From assembly GCA_011620645.1 (NCBI GenBank), contig WOYS01000020.1:12512-76511 (forward strand): a DNA stretch of 64,000 bases, read 5' to 3'. A program made the translations under genes and the position numbers. Position 1 is the first letter of the stretch; the number at the start of each line of letters is the position of its first letter. The notes under the pieces are model-generated. The model worked only from the letters and a program-made list of their open reading frames with translations. It was not told where the DNA came from and searched no databases. Positions 54,701 to 61,862 of this stretch are shown in pieces. The DNA comes from Mycobacterium sp. (GTDB taxonomy: Bacteria; Actinomycetota; Actinomycetes; Mycobacteriales; Mycobacteriaceae).

Positions 54701-56242
54701 CCTTCCGGTGAGAGTGCCTGTATCGCGGTCGTAGATCAGGCGCGGGCGCAGCTCGGCGAACTCGGTGGACGGGTACTTCCCGGACAGCAGATCCAGCGTG
54801 GCCTCGAAGGCGCTGCGCGGCAATGTCGCGAACGGGGCACTGCGGCGCACCGTGTCGAACCACCCGTCGGCGTCGAGCGGTTCCAGCGCCGCGGCGGCCA
54901 CGGTGTGCTGGGCCAACACGTCCAGCGGGTTGGCGGGGACCCGCATGGTCTCGATCTGGCCGGCCCGCATCCGTTCCACGGTGACCGCGCAGTGGATCAG
55001 ATCGGTGCGGTGCTTGGGGAAGAGCACGCCCTGGGATATCTCGCCGACCTGGTGCCCGGCCCGGCCGACGCGCTGCAGCCCGCTGGCCACCGAGGGCGGT
55101 GCCGACACCTGGATGACGAGGTCCACCGCGCCCATGTCGATCCCGAGCTCCAGGCTGGAGGTCGCGACGACGGCTTTGAGGCGCCCGCTTTTCAGGTCGT
55201 CCTCGACCAGTGCGCGTTGCTCCTTGCTCACCGAGCCGTGGTGGGCCTTGGCCAGCAGCGTCGGCGCCCCGAAGCTCTGCCCGCTGGCCATCACGTGCGC
55301 GGGTGCACCACCGGCGACCTTGGTGTTGTGCCCGGCGGGTAGCTCGACGCCGGTGCGTTCGGCATGGATCTCGTTGAGCCGTGAGGTCAGCCGCTCGGCA
55401 AGGCGGCGCGAGTTGGCGAACACGATCGAGGAGCGGTGAGCCTCGATCAGGTCGACGATGCGTTCCTCGACATCGGGCCAGATGGAGCCGTCGGTCAGAT
55501 TGGTCATGTCGGGCACCGGAACCTGGACCTGGAGTTCGAACGTCTTGTCCGCCGGCGGGGCGACGATGGTGGCCGGTCTTTCGGTGCCGGTCAGAAAACG
55601 GGCCACCTCCTCGGCAGGACGCACCGTCGCCGACAGGCCGATCCGCTGAGCAGGCCGGGGGAGCAGCGCATCCAAGCGCTCCAGTGAAACGGCAAGGTGC
55701 GCACCGCGTTTGGTGGCGGCCACGGCGTGCACCTCATCGATGATGACGGTGCGGACATCAGTCAGCGTGTCGCGGGCCGCTGAGGTGAGCATCAGGAACA
55801 GCGATTCGGGGGTGGTGATGAGGATGTCGGGTGGCTTGGTGATCAGGTCGCGGCGATCCTTCGCTGTGGTGTCCCCGGAACGGACGCCCACTCTGATCGC
55901 CGGCGCGGGCAGGCCGGCACGCTCGGCCACCCGGGTGAGACCGATCAGCGGCGTGCGCAGATTTCGTTCGACGTCGACTGCCAGCGCCTTCAGCGGCGAT
56001 ACGTAGAGCACCCTGGTGCCTGCGGACGATTCGGCAGGATGCTTCGCCAGATCGTCGATGGCCCACAGGAAAGCCGCCAGCGTCTTGCCCGACCCGGTGG
56101 GTGCGACGACCAGCGTGTTGTCCCCATCGGCGATCGCTGACCAGGCCTGGTCCTGGGCCGCGGTGGGGGCGGGGAAGGTGCCACGGAACCACTCCCGGGT
56201 CAGCGGGCTGAACCGGTTGAGTGGGTCATTGTTTGCGGGCAC
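51731..56242 (-). CDS. lhr: Lhr, large ATP-dependent DNA helicase
   Basis: A 1503-residue superfamily 2 helicase, the full size for mycobacterial Lhr. Motif I is VVAPTGSGKT (45-54), motif II VIIDEVHAVAATKRGAHLA, motif III SATVRPAEEVARF and motif VI LQRVGRAGHQVGEISQG. Beyond the helicase core and winged-helix domain comes the large C-terminal Lhr domain. The enzyme tracks 3'-5' on single-stranded DNA and unwinds RNA:DNA hybrids; in mycobacteria it is induced by DNA damage. GTG 56242 is the start. The gene is likely co-transcribed with nei. Confidence 0.96.
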   Translation of the reverse strand: MPANNDPLNRFSPLTREWFRGTFPAPTAAQDQAWSAIADGDNTLVVAPTGSGKTLAAFLWAIDDLAKHPAESSAGTRVLYVSPLKALAVDVERNLRTPLIGLTRVAERAGLPAPAIRVGVRSGDTTAKDRRDLITKPPDILITTPESLFLMLTSAARDTLTDVRTVIIDEVHAVAATKRGAHLAVSLERLDALLPRPAQRIGLSATVRPAEEVARFLTGTERPATIVAPPADKTFELQVQVPVPDMTNLTDGSIWPDVEERIVDLIEAHRSSIVFANSRRLAERLTSRLNEIHAERTGVELPAGHNTKVAGGAPAHVMASGQSFGAPTLLAKAHHGSVSKEQRALVEDDLKSGRLKAVVATSSLELGIDMGAVDLVIQVSAPPSVASGLQRVGRAGHQVGEISQGVLFPKHRTDLIHCAVTVERMRAGQIETMRVPANPLDVLAQHTVAAAALEPLDADGWFDTVRRSAPFATLPRSAFEATLDLLSGKYPSTEFAELRPRLIYDRDTGTLTGRPGAQRLAVTSGGAIPDRGMFTVYLATESEKPSRVGELDEEMVYESRPGDVISLGATSWRITEITHDRVLVVPAPGLPARLPFWRGDSVGRPAELGAAVGAFTGELAGMGADDFRRRCRETGFDEFATDNLWQLLDEQRQSTGAVPSDTTLVVERFHDELGDWRVILHSPYGLRVHGPLALAVGRRLRERYGIDEKPTASDDGIIVRLPDGGEDPPGADLFVFDADELEPIVTAEVGGSALFASRFRECAARALLLPRRHPGKRSPLWHQRQRAAQLLDVARKYPDFPIVLETVRECLQDVYDVPALTDLMHQVAQRKIRLLEVETATPSPFAAAALFGYVGAFMYEGDSPLAERRAAALSLDTVLLAELLGRVELRDLLDPDVVAATIRQLQHLDPERAARDAEGVADLLRLLGPLTESEISERSAGADTGGWLEGLRADRRALTVSFAGETWWVTVEDVALLRDGVGVAVPMWVPASLTESVTDPLGDLLGRYARTHGPFTTEQAAARFGLGLRVTADVLGRLAVDNRLIRGEFTETVPGSSGQWCDATVLKILRRRSLAALRAAVEPVSTAAYARFLPAWQHVGSTHNRGVDGLATVIEQLAGQALPASAVESLVFGQRVADYQPAMLDELLASGEVTWSGAGQIGGSDGWIAFHLSDSALLTLAPPAEIDFTDTHRAIMQSLGHGGAYFFRQLADESSSDALKSALWELIWAGWITGDTFAPVRALLHGPRRTGAPSHRQRQRPPRLSRYSLTSAHPRTDPTVAGRWSALPATTTDSTVRAHFQAELLLNRYGVLTRGAADGVPGGFAMLYKVLTAFEDAGRCQRGYFVESLGGAQFAAASTVDRLRSYLDGVDPQRPELHAVVLAATDPANPYGMALPWPGGTEITHRPGRKAGALVALVDGALVWFLERGGKSLLSFGAEPEAQGAAATALADLVGSGRVPSLLVERVNGVTVLDPHAGEEHATVLKSLMATGFTRTPRGLRLR

Positions 56243-56319
56243 GTCTCCATGGTGCCCCTGGGGTCTGACAACCGGCGACGACGAGTGCGAATGCTGCGCC
56301 TTTGGCCTGCTGGTGTGCC

Positions 56320-56325
56320 TATGAT
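56320..56325 (+). promoter_or_regulatory. Candidate -10 element for the collagen-like/hemophore operon
   Basis: TATGAT matches a strong mycobacterial -10 at five of six positions. It lies 57 bp before ATG 56382, in the 139-bp gap shared with lhr. The -35 region is weak. Confidence 0.4.
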
Positions 56326-56381
56326 CTTGATGTTCAGCTAGCCGTGAGCTCGCTCATGACGATGAATGACAGGAGTCGGAG

Positions 56382-56780
56382 ATGCAGCTGTTTTCAGTTC
56401 TCGCCGTGCCCGTGCTGATCGGCGCGGGGATCTCCATGACACCGATTCCCGTCGCGGTCGCCGACTGCACCAGTACGGGCGGGACGACGCTCTGCTCGCA
56501 AGGTGAATCCCGCGGTGCCAATACCGGCGATGGTCCCAGCGGATCCGGGAGCTACATGCCGAGCATGTGTGATTTCGACGACTGGTATGGCTGTGACGAC
56601 GACTGGGGTTGGGAGATCGACCTCGATGTCGACTTGGATCCCGGTGGCCCCGGTAGGCCAGGTGGCCCCGGTAGGCCAGGTGGCCCCGGTGGGCCCGGTT
56701 TCGGCCACCCTGGTGGCCCCGGCGGGCCGAACTTCGGCGGTGGTGGCGGCGGTGGCCGCCCAGGCGGTGGTCGTCGATGA
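56382..56780 (+). CDS. Small secreted protein with acidic Trp/Asp patch and collagen-like Gly-Pro tail
   Basis: 132 residues. A signal peptide is likely (1-27, ending AVADC). The mature part has four cysteines (29, 38, 63, 71), an aspartate/tryptophan-rich patch (FDDWYGCDDDWGWEIDLDVD, 65-84), then a repeating GGPGRP tail (88-117) and a glycine/arginine end. The repeat comes from 18-bp DNA units at 56643-56696. I do not recognise a family. An AGTCGGAG ribosome site precedes ATG 56382. The next gene, a hemophore-family protein, begins at its stop, so a shared extracellular role, perhaps in haem or metal handling, is a guess. Confidence 0.68.
   Translation: MQLFSVLAVPVLIGAGISMTPIPVAVADCTSTGGTTLCSQGESRGANTGDGPSGSGSYMPSMCDFDDWYGCDDDWGWEIDLDVDLDPGGPGRPGGPGRPGGPGGPGFGHPGGPGGPNFGGGGGGGRPGGGRR
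56643..56696 (+). repeat. 18-bp tandem repeat coding for Gly-Pro motifs
   Basis: Three units of GGTGGCCCCGGTAGGCCA (56643-56660, 56661-56678 identical; 56679-56696 with three changes). They encode the GGPGRP repeats. Perfect identity of the first two suggests recent expansion, and the copy number is likely to vary between strains. Confidence 0.85.
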
Positions 56781-56809
56781 GTAAACGGAAATCGATCGAG
56801 GAGAACGAC

Positions 56810-57163
56810 ATGCTGTTCAATCACAACTCGGCGCGCCGGGTCATCGCCTTGGTGCTGGGTGCGCTGGCCGTCGCGATCGGAACCGCCGCAGCGGCATCCG
56901 CGGAGCCTCCGGCACCTCCGAGGCCGCCCAACTGCACGGCCGCTGATTTGTCCGGCATCGCTGCCGGAGTCGCCGCGGCGACATCGGTGTACCTGTTCAC
57001 CCATCCACCGGTGAACGATTTCTTCACGTCCCTGGCGGGCAAGGATCAAGAGCAGCGGCGGGCCGAAATGGGGGTCTACATGGATGCGAATCCGCAAGTG
57101 CGGGATGAGCTTCGGGGCATCCGGCAGCCGACCCGGGATTTCCGCAACCGCTGCGGCGTCTAG
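56810..57163 (+). CDS. Hemophore-related secreted protein (Rv0203 family)
   Basis: A 117-residue exported protein. The signal peptide covers about 1-31 (ARRVIALVLGALAVAIGTAA, ending ASA). The mature domain holds two cysteines (C42, C115) likely to form a disulfide, and the family phrases CTAADLSGIAAGVAAATSVY, FTHPPVNDFFTSL and IRQPTRDFRNRCG seen in mycobacterial haem-binding hemophore-related proteins. Such proteins bind haem outside the membrane and hand it to MmpL transporters. ATG 56810 has a GAGGAG site; ATG 56777, overlapping the previous stop, is an alternative that adds 11 residues. Confidence 0.8.
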   Translation: MLFNHNSARRVIALVLGALAVAIGTAAAASAEPPAPPRPPNCTAADLSGIAAGVAAATSVYLFTHPPVNDFFTSLAGKDQEQRRAEMGVYMDANPQVRDELRGIRQPTRDFRNRCGV

Positions 57164-57194
57164 CGCCGCTCGGCCGATATCGCCACGGCCGGCT

Positions 57195-57213
57195 GTGCCG
57201 GGATACCCGGCAC
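57195..57213. terminator. Hairpin between convergent genes
   Basis: GTGCCGGG (57195-57202) pairs perfectly with CCCGGCAC (57206-57213) around the loop ATA. It lies 32 bp after the hemophore gene and before the convergent SDR gene's stop, so it may terminate either transcript. No T-run is present. Confidence 0.55.
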
Positions 57214-57318
57214 GGGCTGGCCGCGTCGAGCAGGTTGTGCGCACACGGGTCGGCGAGCGGGTTACTTGCCTGCGGCAAGGTTGACATGCCGGACTTCGTT
57301 TGAATACGTCGACGGCTC

Positions 57319-58116
57319 TCAGTCGCGCAACGCCCGCTGATACCGGCGCATCCCGGAGATCCAGCGGTCGTAATCGGCCCCCTTTCCCCGGTACATGTCC
57401 AGTACCGACGCATGGGGCAGCACCAGGAAGCGGCCGCCGCGGACACCCACGAGCGTCGCGACCGCCACGTCTTGGGCGCTCAGCACTTCACCGGCGGTGG
57501 TGATGGACGCGGCCGCGACCCGTACGGTGGCGTCGTCGGAGTCGGTGATCGCGTCCAGCAGTGGGGTGGCCACCCCCATCGGGCACACGCACGTGACGCC
57601 GATCCCGTTGTCGCCGTACGTGATCGACAGCCACTCGGCGAACCCGACCGCGGCGTGCTTGCTCACCGCGTAGCCCGCCGCACCGACCTGGGTGAGCAGG
57701 CCTGCCGCCGAGGCGATGCTGACGAAATATCCTTCGCCGCGGGCGGTCCACTCCGGCAGTAGGGCATCGGCGGCCCGGATGTGCGCGCGCAGGTTCACCT
57801 CCAGCACGCGGTCCCAGTCCTCGTCGGAACCCAGTCCGGCCGCGCCGATGACACCGGCGTTGGCGACGTAGATGTCGACCGGGCCGAACGCGTCCCGGGC
57901 GGCGGTCAGCAGCGTGGCGATACCCGCGACCGAACCGGCATCGGCGCCGACACCGATTGCACGTTCTCCGATCGGCGCCGCGGTCGCCGCTGCGGCGGCT
58001 GAATCGATATCGCCGGCTACCACCGAGGCTCCGGCGTCGGCGAACTGCTGCGCCAGGGCACGTCCGATTCCCGAACCCGCTCCGGTGATGACGACGACCT
58101 TGCCTTCGATCTGCAT
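57319..58116 (-). CDS. Short-chain dehydrogenase/reductase
   Basis: A 265-residue SDR. The NAD(P) motif is TGAGSGIGRALAQ (11-23), the D/N motif GDIDSAA gives cofactor preference for NAD, NAGV is intact and the catalytic region is SIASAAGLLTQVGAAGYAVSK with Ser, Tyr and Lys. C-terminal residues SGMRRYQRALRD are like those of mycobacterial lipid or steroid SDRs. The neighbourhood (acyl-CoA ligase remnant, CoA-transferase) hints at fatty-acyl or sterol catabolism. ATG 58116 opens the normal start MQIEGKVVVITGAG. Confidence 0.86.
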   Translation of the reverse strand: MQIEGKVVVITGAGSGIGRALAQQFADAGASVVAGDIDSAAAAATAAPIGERAIGVGADAGSVAGIATLLTAARDAFGPVDIYVANAGVIGAAGLGSDEDWDRVLEVNLRAHIRAADALLPEWTARGEGYFVSIASAAGLLTQVGAAGYAVSKHAAVGFAEWLSITYGDNGIGVTCVCPMGVATPLLDAITDSDDATVRVAAASITTAGEVLSAQDVAVATLVGVRGGRFLVLPHASVLDMYRGKGADYDRWISGMRRYQRALRD

Positions 58117-58125
58117 GGGACGTGT

Positions 58126-58230
58126 CTACCGCACTATCCCCCGTCGCTTCGCTCGCCCGGTCACTATCCCCCGTCGCTTCGCTCGCCCGGTCACCTGTTC
58201 GCGCAACTCCCGCTTGAGTGCCTTGCCGTC
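58126..58230 (-). pseudogene. C-terminal remnant of an acyl-CoA ligase
   Basis: The minus strand reads DGKALKRELREQV, the typical final helix of AMP-forming acyl-CoA ligases (GK-x-LKRELR). It then continues in frame through two copies of the dispersed repeat (TGRAKRRGIV twice) to a TAG at 58126-58128. Nothing upstream of the DGK motif is left: the remnant begins at the inverted repeat copy at 58231-58251. Only about 15 residues of ligase survive. Confidence 0.65.
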
Positions 58231-58251
58231 CGGGGCGAGCGAAGCGACGGG
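58132..58251. repeat. Cluster of dispersed repeat copies (30-bp tandem pair plus inverted copy)
   Basis: A 30-bp unit beginning CACTATCCCCCGTCGCTTCG is present twice in perfect tandem (58132-58161 and 58162-58191). An inverted copy, CGGGGCGAGCGAAGCGACGG plus G, is at 58231-58251. The core is the same as at 29837-29857 and 38124-38145. The copies frame the acyl-CoA ligase remnant. Confidence 0.88.
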
Positions 58252-58254
58252 ACG

Positions 58255-58718
58255 ATGACACAGCTGAGGTTCGACGACCGCGGGCGCGGTCTTGGCCGTG
58301 AGTACGCGCTGCTGCTGGCCTCTCGTGGGGCCAAGGTCGTCGTCAAACGCGATCGAGAACTACGGGCGCATCGTGCTCACCTCGTCGATCGGCGGACTGT
58401 ACGGTAATCACGGTGTCGCCAACTACGCCGCCGCCAAGGCCGGGAGCATCGGGCATATCAACGTGGCGGCGCCCGACGGCCCCGCGGGGGGCGTCGCATG
58501 CATTGCTATTGTTCCCGGAGCGGTGACGAGAATGGCTGAGGGAATGGATAATTCGGCCTACCCGCCGATGGGGTCGGAGCTGGTGGCACCCGCCGCCGGC
58601 TGGTTGGCCCACGAAACATGTCCGGTAACCCGGTGAACTCTTCGTCGCGATCGCGGGCCGGGTGGCGCGGGCCTTCATCGCCGAGACGCCGGTACTCATT
58701 CGGAATGGCAGCCCATGA
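58255..58718 (+). pseudogene. Decayed SDR (hydroxyacyl-CoA dehydrogenase type)
   Basis: From ATG 58255 the frame gives MTQLRFDDRGRGLGREYALL and LASRGAKVVV, an SDR N-terminus missing the usual VVVTGAG part. A larger deletion and frame change near 58345 lead to NYGRIVLTSSIGGLYGNHGV, then ANYAAAKAGSIGHINVAA and VPGAVTRMAEGMDNSAYPPM. Another shift near 58633 puts the last conserved segment, GELFVAIAGRVARAFIAETP, in a third frame. The catalytic Tyr-xxx-Lys is still visible, but the central part is gone. It ends inside the CoA-transferase start codon. Confidence 0.82.
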
Positions 58719-59884
58719 CTGAACGCGTGACTTCCGAACGGCAGGGCCCGCTGAAGGGCGTGCGGGTCATCGACCTCACCGCGATGGTGATGGGTCCGTA
58801 CTGCACCCAGATCATGGCCGATATGGGCGCCGATGTCATCAAGGTGGAACCCCCCGCCGGTGATGACACCCGCTACATCTCGGTCGGTCCGGTGGCCGGG
58901 CTGAGCGGCGTCTTCGTCAACGTGAACCGCGGCAAGCGCGGCGTCGTCCTGGACCTGCAGACCGCTGACGGCAAGGCCGCATTGCGATCATTGATCGAGA
59001 CCGCCGACGTGTTCATCCATTCGATGCGGGCCAAGGCGATCACGAAGCTCGGTTTCGGCTACGACGACGTCGCCGCGCTGAACCCGTCGATCATCTACAC
59101 GAACTGCTACGGCTATGGCAGGCGCGGCCCCGATGCCGACCGGCCCGCCTACGACGACACCATCCAGGCCGAGTGCGGATTGCCCGCGGTACAGGAACAG
59201 TTGACCGGGGCGGCCAGCTATGTCGGCACCATCATGGCCGACAAGGTGGCGGGCCTGACCGCCCTCTACGCGACGACCATGGCGCTGTTCCACCGCGAAC
59301 GCACCGGCGAGGGCCAGGAGGTGGAGGTCAGCATGTTCGAGACTATGGCATCGTTCATGTTGGTCGAGCATGCCAACGGCGCCATGTTCGACCCCGCGCT
59401 CGGGCCGGCGGTCTATCCGCGGGTGGTGGCGCACAATCGCAAGCCCTACGAGACCAAGGACGGTCAGATCGCCGCGCTGATCTACAACGACAAACACTGG
59501 AGCGCCTTCATCGAACGGGTGCAACCGGTGTGGAACACTGCCGAATTCGCGACGCTGGAGCAGCGGGCGAAGCAGATCGACACGGTGTACGGGCTGGTGG
59601 CGCAGACGCTCAGGGAGCGCACCACCGGCGAATGGCTGCAGATGTTCCGGGAACTGGAGATCCCGGCGGCAGCGGTCAACACGCCGGACGCGCTGTTCGA
59701 CAACGAGCACCTCAACGCCGTCGGCCTGTTCGAGACCATCGATACCCCGCACGGCTCGATCCGGTTCCCCGGTGTGCCGACCTGGTTCTCCCGCACGCCC
59801 GGACGGGTGCATGGACCCGCGCCGGAGTTGGGCGCGGATACCCAGTCGGTGCTGGCCGAAGTTCAGGCGCTGCCTCGGCACTAG
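58715..59884 (+). CDS. CoA-transferase family III (CaiB/BaiF)
   Basis: A 389-residue enzyme that moves CoA between carboxylic acids. It begins GPLKGVRVIDLTAMVMGPYC, with the DMGADVIKVEPPAGDDTR nucleotide-binding region. The catalytic aspartate is expected in the RPAYDDTIQAECG segment (about residue 151). QEVEVSMFETMASFMLVEHA and RIPAAAVN-like ELEIPAAAVNTPD motifs complete the fold. No frameshift is seen, in contrast to the remnants upstream. The substrate is unknown; a role in catabolism of a branched or sterol-derived acyl group fits the context. Confidence 0.9.
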   Translation: MTERVTSERQGPLKGVRVIDLTAMVMGPYCTQIMADMGADVIKVEPPAGDDTRYISVGPVAGLSGVFVNVNRGKRGVVLDLQTADGKAALRSLIETADVFIHSMRAKAITKLGFGYDDVAALNPSIIYTNCYGYGRRGPDADRPAYDDTIQAECGLPAVQEQLTGAASYVGTIMADKVAGLTALYATTMALFHRERTGEGQEVEVSMFETMASFMLVEHANGAMFDPALGPAVYPRVVAHNRKPYETKDGQIAALIYNDKHWSAFIERVQPVWNTAEFATLEQRAKQIDTVYGLVAQTLRERTTGEWLQMFRELEIPAAAVNTPDALFDNEHLNAVGLFETIDTPHGSIRFPGVPTWFSRTPGRVHGPAPELGADTQSVLAEVQALPRH

Positions 59885-60248
59885 AACGTGTCTGCTCGAT
59901 GTGAACGGTGTTGTGCCCGGCCTTGTTTCGGGGCTTTGGGCCGGTTGCGCCGTCAGGCTGGAGGCGGTCGCGGTCGGCGACCGGCCTCCGCGTCGGGGCC
60001 GGGCAACATGACTACCCGAGCTGTCACCGATGTCTTGGGGAATGACACTTGCGTGACGTTCTTCTCCGGCGTACCGTCGAACACAAGTTCGAATTGAGAT
60101 GTGCTCCCGATCTGTACACGGCGAGCTTTTGCCCGCGACTGCGTCGCTGAGAGGTTCGATGGTCCTTGCGGGCCTGTTCGAGCCAAGTTGCCTTGTCGAG
60201 CCTGAATTGTCTGCCCGTGTGCACCTTTTGAAAGGTTGGGTATCTGGC
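59885..60248. other. 364-bp non-coding gap with a GC-rich hairpin
   Basis: The one structure I can see is a hairpin at 59960-59989: GGAGGCGGTCGC pairs with GCGACCGGCCTCC with a single bulge, probably the terminator of the CoA-transferase gene. The remainder up to 60248 shows no recognised gene; the frame of the following gene extends back to about 60099, but the extension does not look conserved. Confidence 0.55.
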
Positions 60249-61583
60249 ATGGACGCCACCCATCTCGACGCCTTCATCAATACGCTCATCGATGACCTCA
60301 CCGCGGCGGCCCCACCCGGCGAGGATGCCGATCGCACGCTGTTTCATTTGCTCGACCGTCCCCGGCGGGTGGTCGATGAACAGCCCCTGCTCGCGGTGCT
60401 GGCGGCCGCGGTCATGGCGCGGAACCTGTTCGACCATGTGATCGCCCAGGCGACCGCGGCCGCTGAGCGTCTCGGGATCCCGGCACGCCGGCACCTTCGC
60501 TCGGGAGCCGATCTGCTCACCAGCCTGGGTGTGCCCCCCGGCGCGGCGCTGAGGGCTGTGCGGGTGGGGCGGGCGGCGCACACCTTGCCTGCCCTCACCC
60601 AGGTCCAGCGTCTGGGTGGGCTCGGCATGGAGTTCGCTGACGCAGTCGGTAGGGGAGTCGTACACGTCAGCGACAGGTTCTCGTTGTCCGACGAGGACAG
60701 GGCGAAGGTCGTCACGAAGCTGATGATCCAGACCACGCCCTCGGACGTGGCCAAGAAAGCCCGGGAGATCGCCATCGACAAAGCCTCGACACAACCGCAA
60801 GAGGACGGGACGGTGCCGGTTGCCGAAAACGGTGGCCTCAACGAGATGACGCTGGTGCAGAACGACGAAGGGCGGGTCAGCGCCACCCTCGATCTCGATG
60901 TGTTGACGGGCGAGGAACTGATCGCAGCGTTGGATCCGTTGTGTCGGCCCGTGCCGCTACCGGATGGATCACCGGACCCGCGGTCGACAGGCAGGCGTCG
61001 CGCGGACGCGTTCGGTCAGCTGGTGCGTGACTACCTGTCGAGCTCGCATCGTCCGGCCTCCGGTGGCGTGCTCCCGCACGTCACCCTGATCCGGCCGGCG
61101 GCAGCAGCGCAGGCAGGAGTGCGCGGTGACGAGTTCGTCGACACTCTCGGTTTCACCGGGCCGGTCAGCGCCACCACCGCCGACCTGATCTCCTGTGACA
61201 GCTCTATCGGGTTGGTGATCGTTGACGACGCCGGCGCGCCGCTGGACGTGGGGCGCAGCGAGCGGCTGTTTCCGCCCAAGATTCGTAAAGCGTTGGCAGC
61301 GCGCGACCGTGGCTGCGCGTTCCCCGGCTGCGGGAGGCCGGTGTCGTGGTGCGACGCCCACCACATCAAGCCGTGGGGCAGCGGGGGCATCACCTGCCTC
61401 GACAACGGTGTGCTGTTCTGCAGGTGCCACCACACCTTGATCCACCAGAGCGACTGGCAGGTCTACCTGGGCCCTGATCGTCACCCCTGGTTCATCCCAC
61501 CCCATGATCCGGCCGGTCCCGAACCGCCGCATCTGCGATCACACGCACGACGAACCATGACCAACCTGCCCGCCGCCGCATAA
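60249..61583 (+). CDS. 13E12-repeat-type DUF222/HNH endonuclease-like protein
   Basis: 444 residues. A long helical DUF222 region (about 20-320) is followed by a C-terminal HNH motif: RGCAFPGCGRPVSWCDAHHI with paired zinc cysteines and DAHHIKPW, then a CRCHHTLIHQSDW segment carrying the last His. This is the multicopy 13E12/REP family of mycobacteria, whose function is unsettled; HNH nuclease activity and a selfish, repeat-like spread are suspected. ATG 60249 follows a GGTTGGG stretch, and the start gives MDATHLDAFI. No flanking inverted repeat or target duplication was found. Confidence 0.85.
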   Translation: MDATHLDAFINTLIDDLTAAAPPGEDADRTLFHLLDRPRRVVDEQPLLAVLAAAVMARNLFDHVIAQATAAAERLGIPARRHLRSGADLLTSLGVPPGAALRAVRVGRAAHTLPALTQVQRLGGLGMEFADAVGRGVVHVSDRFSLSDEDRAKVVTKLMIQTTPSDVAKKAREIAIDKASTQPQEDGTVPVAENGGLNEMTLVQNDEGRVSATLDLDVLTGEELIAALDPLCRPVPLPDGSPDPRSTGRRRADAFGQLVRDYLSSSHRPASGGVLPHVTLIRPAAAAQAGVRGDEFVDTLGFTGPVSATTADLISCDSSIGLVIVDDAGAPLDVGRSERLFPPKIRKALAARDRGCAFPGCGRPVSWCDAHHIKPWGSGGITCLDNGVLFCRCHHTLIHQSDWQVYLGPDRHPWFIPPHDPAGPEPPHLRSHARRTMTNLPAAA

Positions 61584-61862
61584 CCGAGTTTGACGCACCT
61601 TGACAACTACACAGAGAACACCAAGCAAGCGGCGGGAACCGACGGAGATGACGGAGTCGGGCCCGCCACGATGCATCACGCCGGCGTGCCTGGTCGGAGA
61701 CGAACTCTCAGAACGGGCTAGGCGGATCGCCGGTGGGTACGTCCAACATTCGATCGCAACGGACACCGCTCGACGTACTGCAGGATGCGCGTTCGGACCC
61801 GGCGACACTGCAAAGCCGGAGGCCGCCGATGATAGTGACCCGTGGGCCCATGCAGTGGGCAA
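61584..61862. other. 279-bp gap without a supported gene
   Basis: This lies between the DUF222/HNH gene and the htpG stop. A frame of 88 codons from 61600 on the plus strand has no recognisable domain and an unconvincing TTG start, so it is not called. No hairpin or repeat was recognised. Confidence 0.5.
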
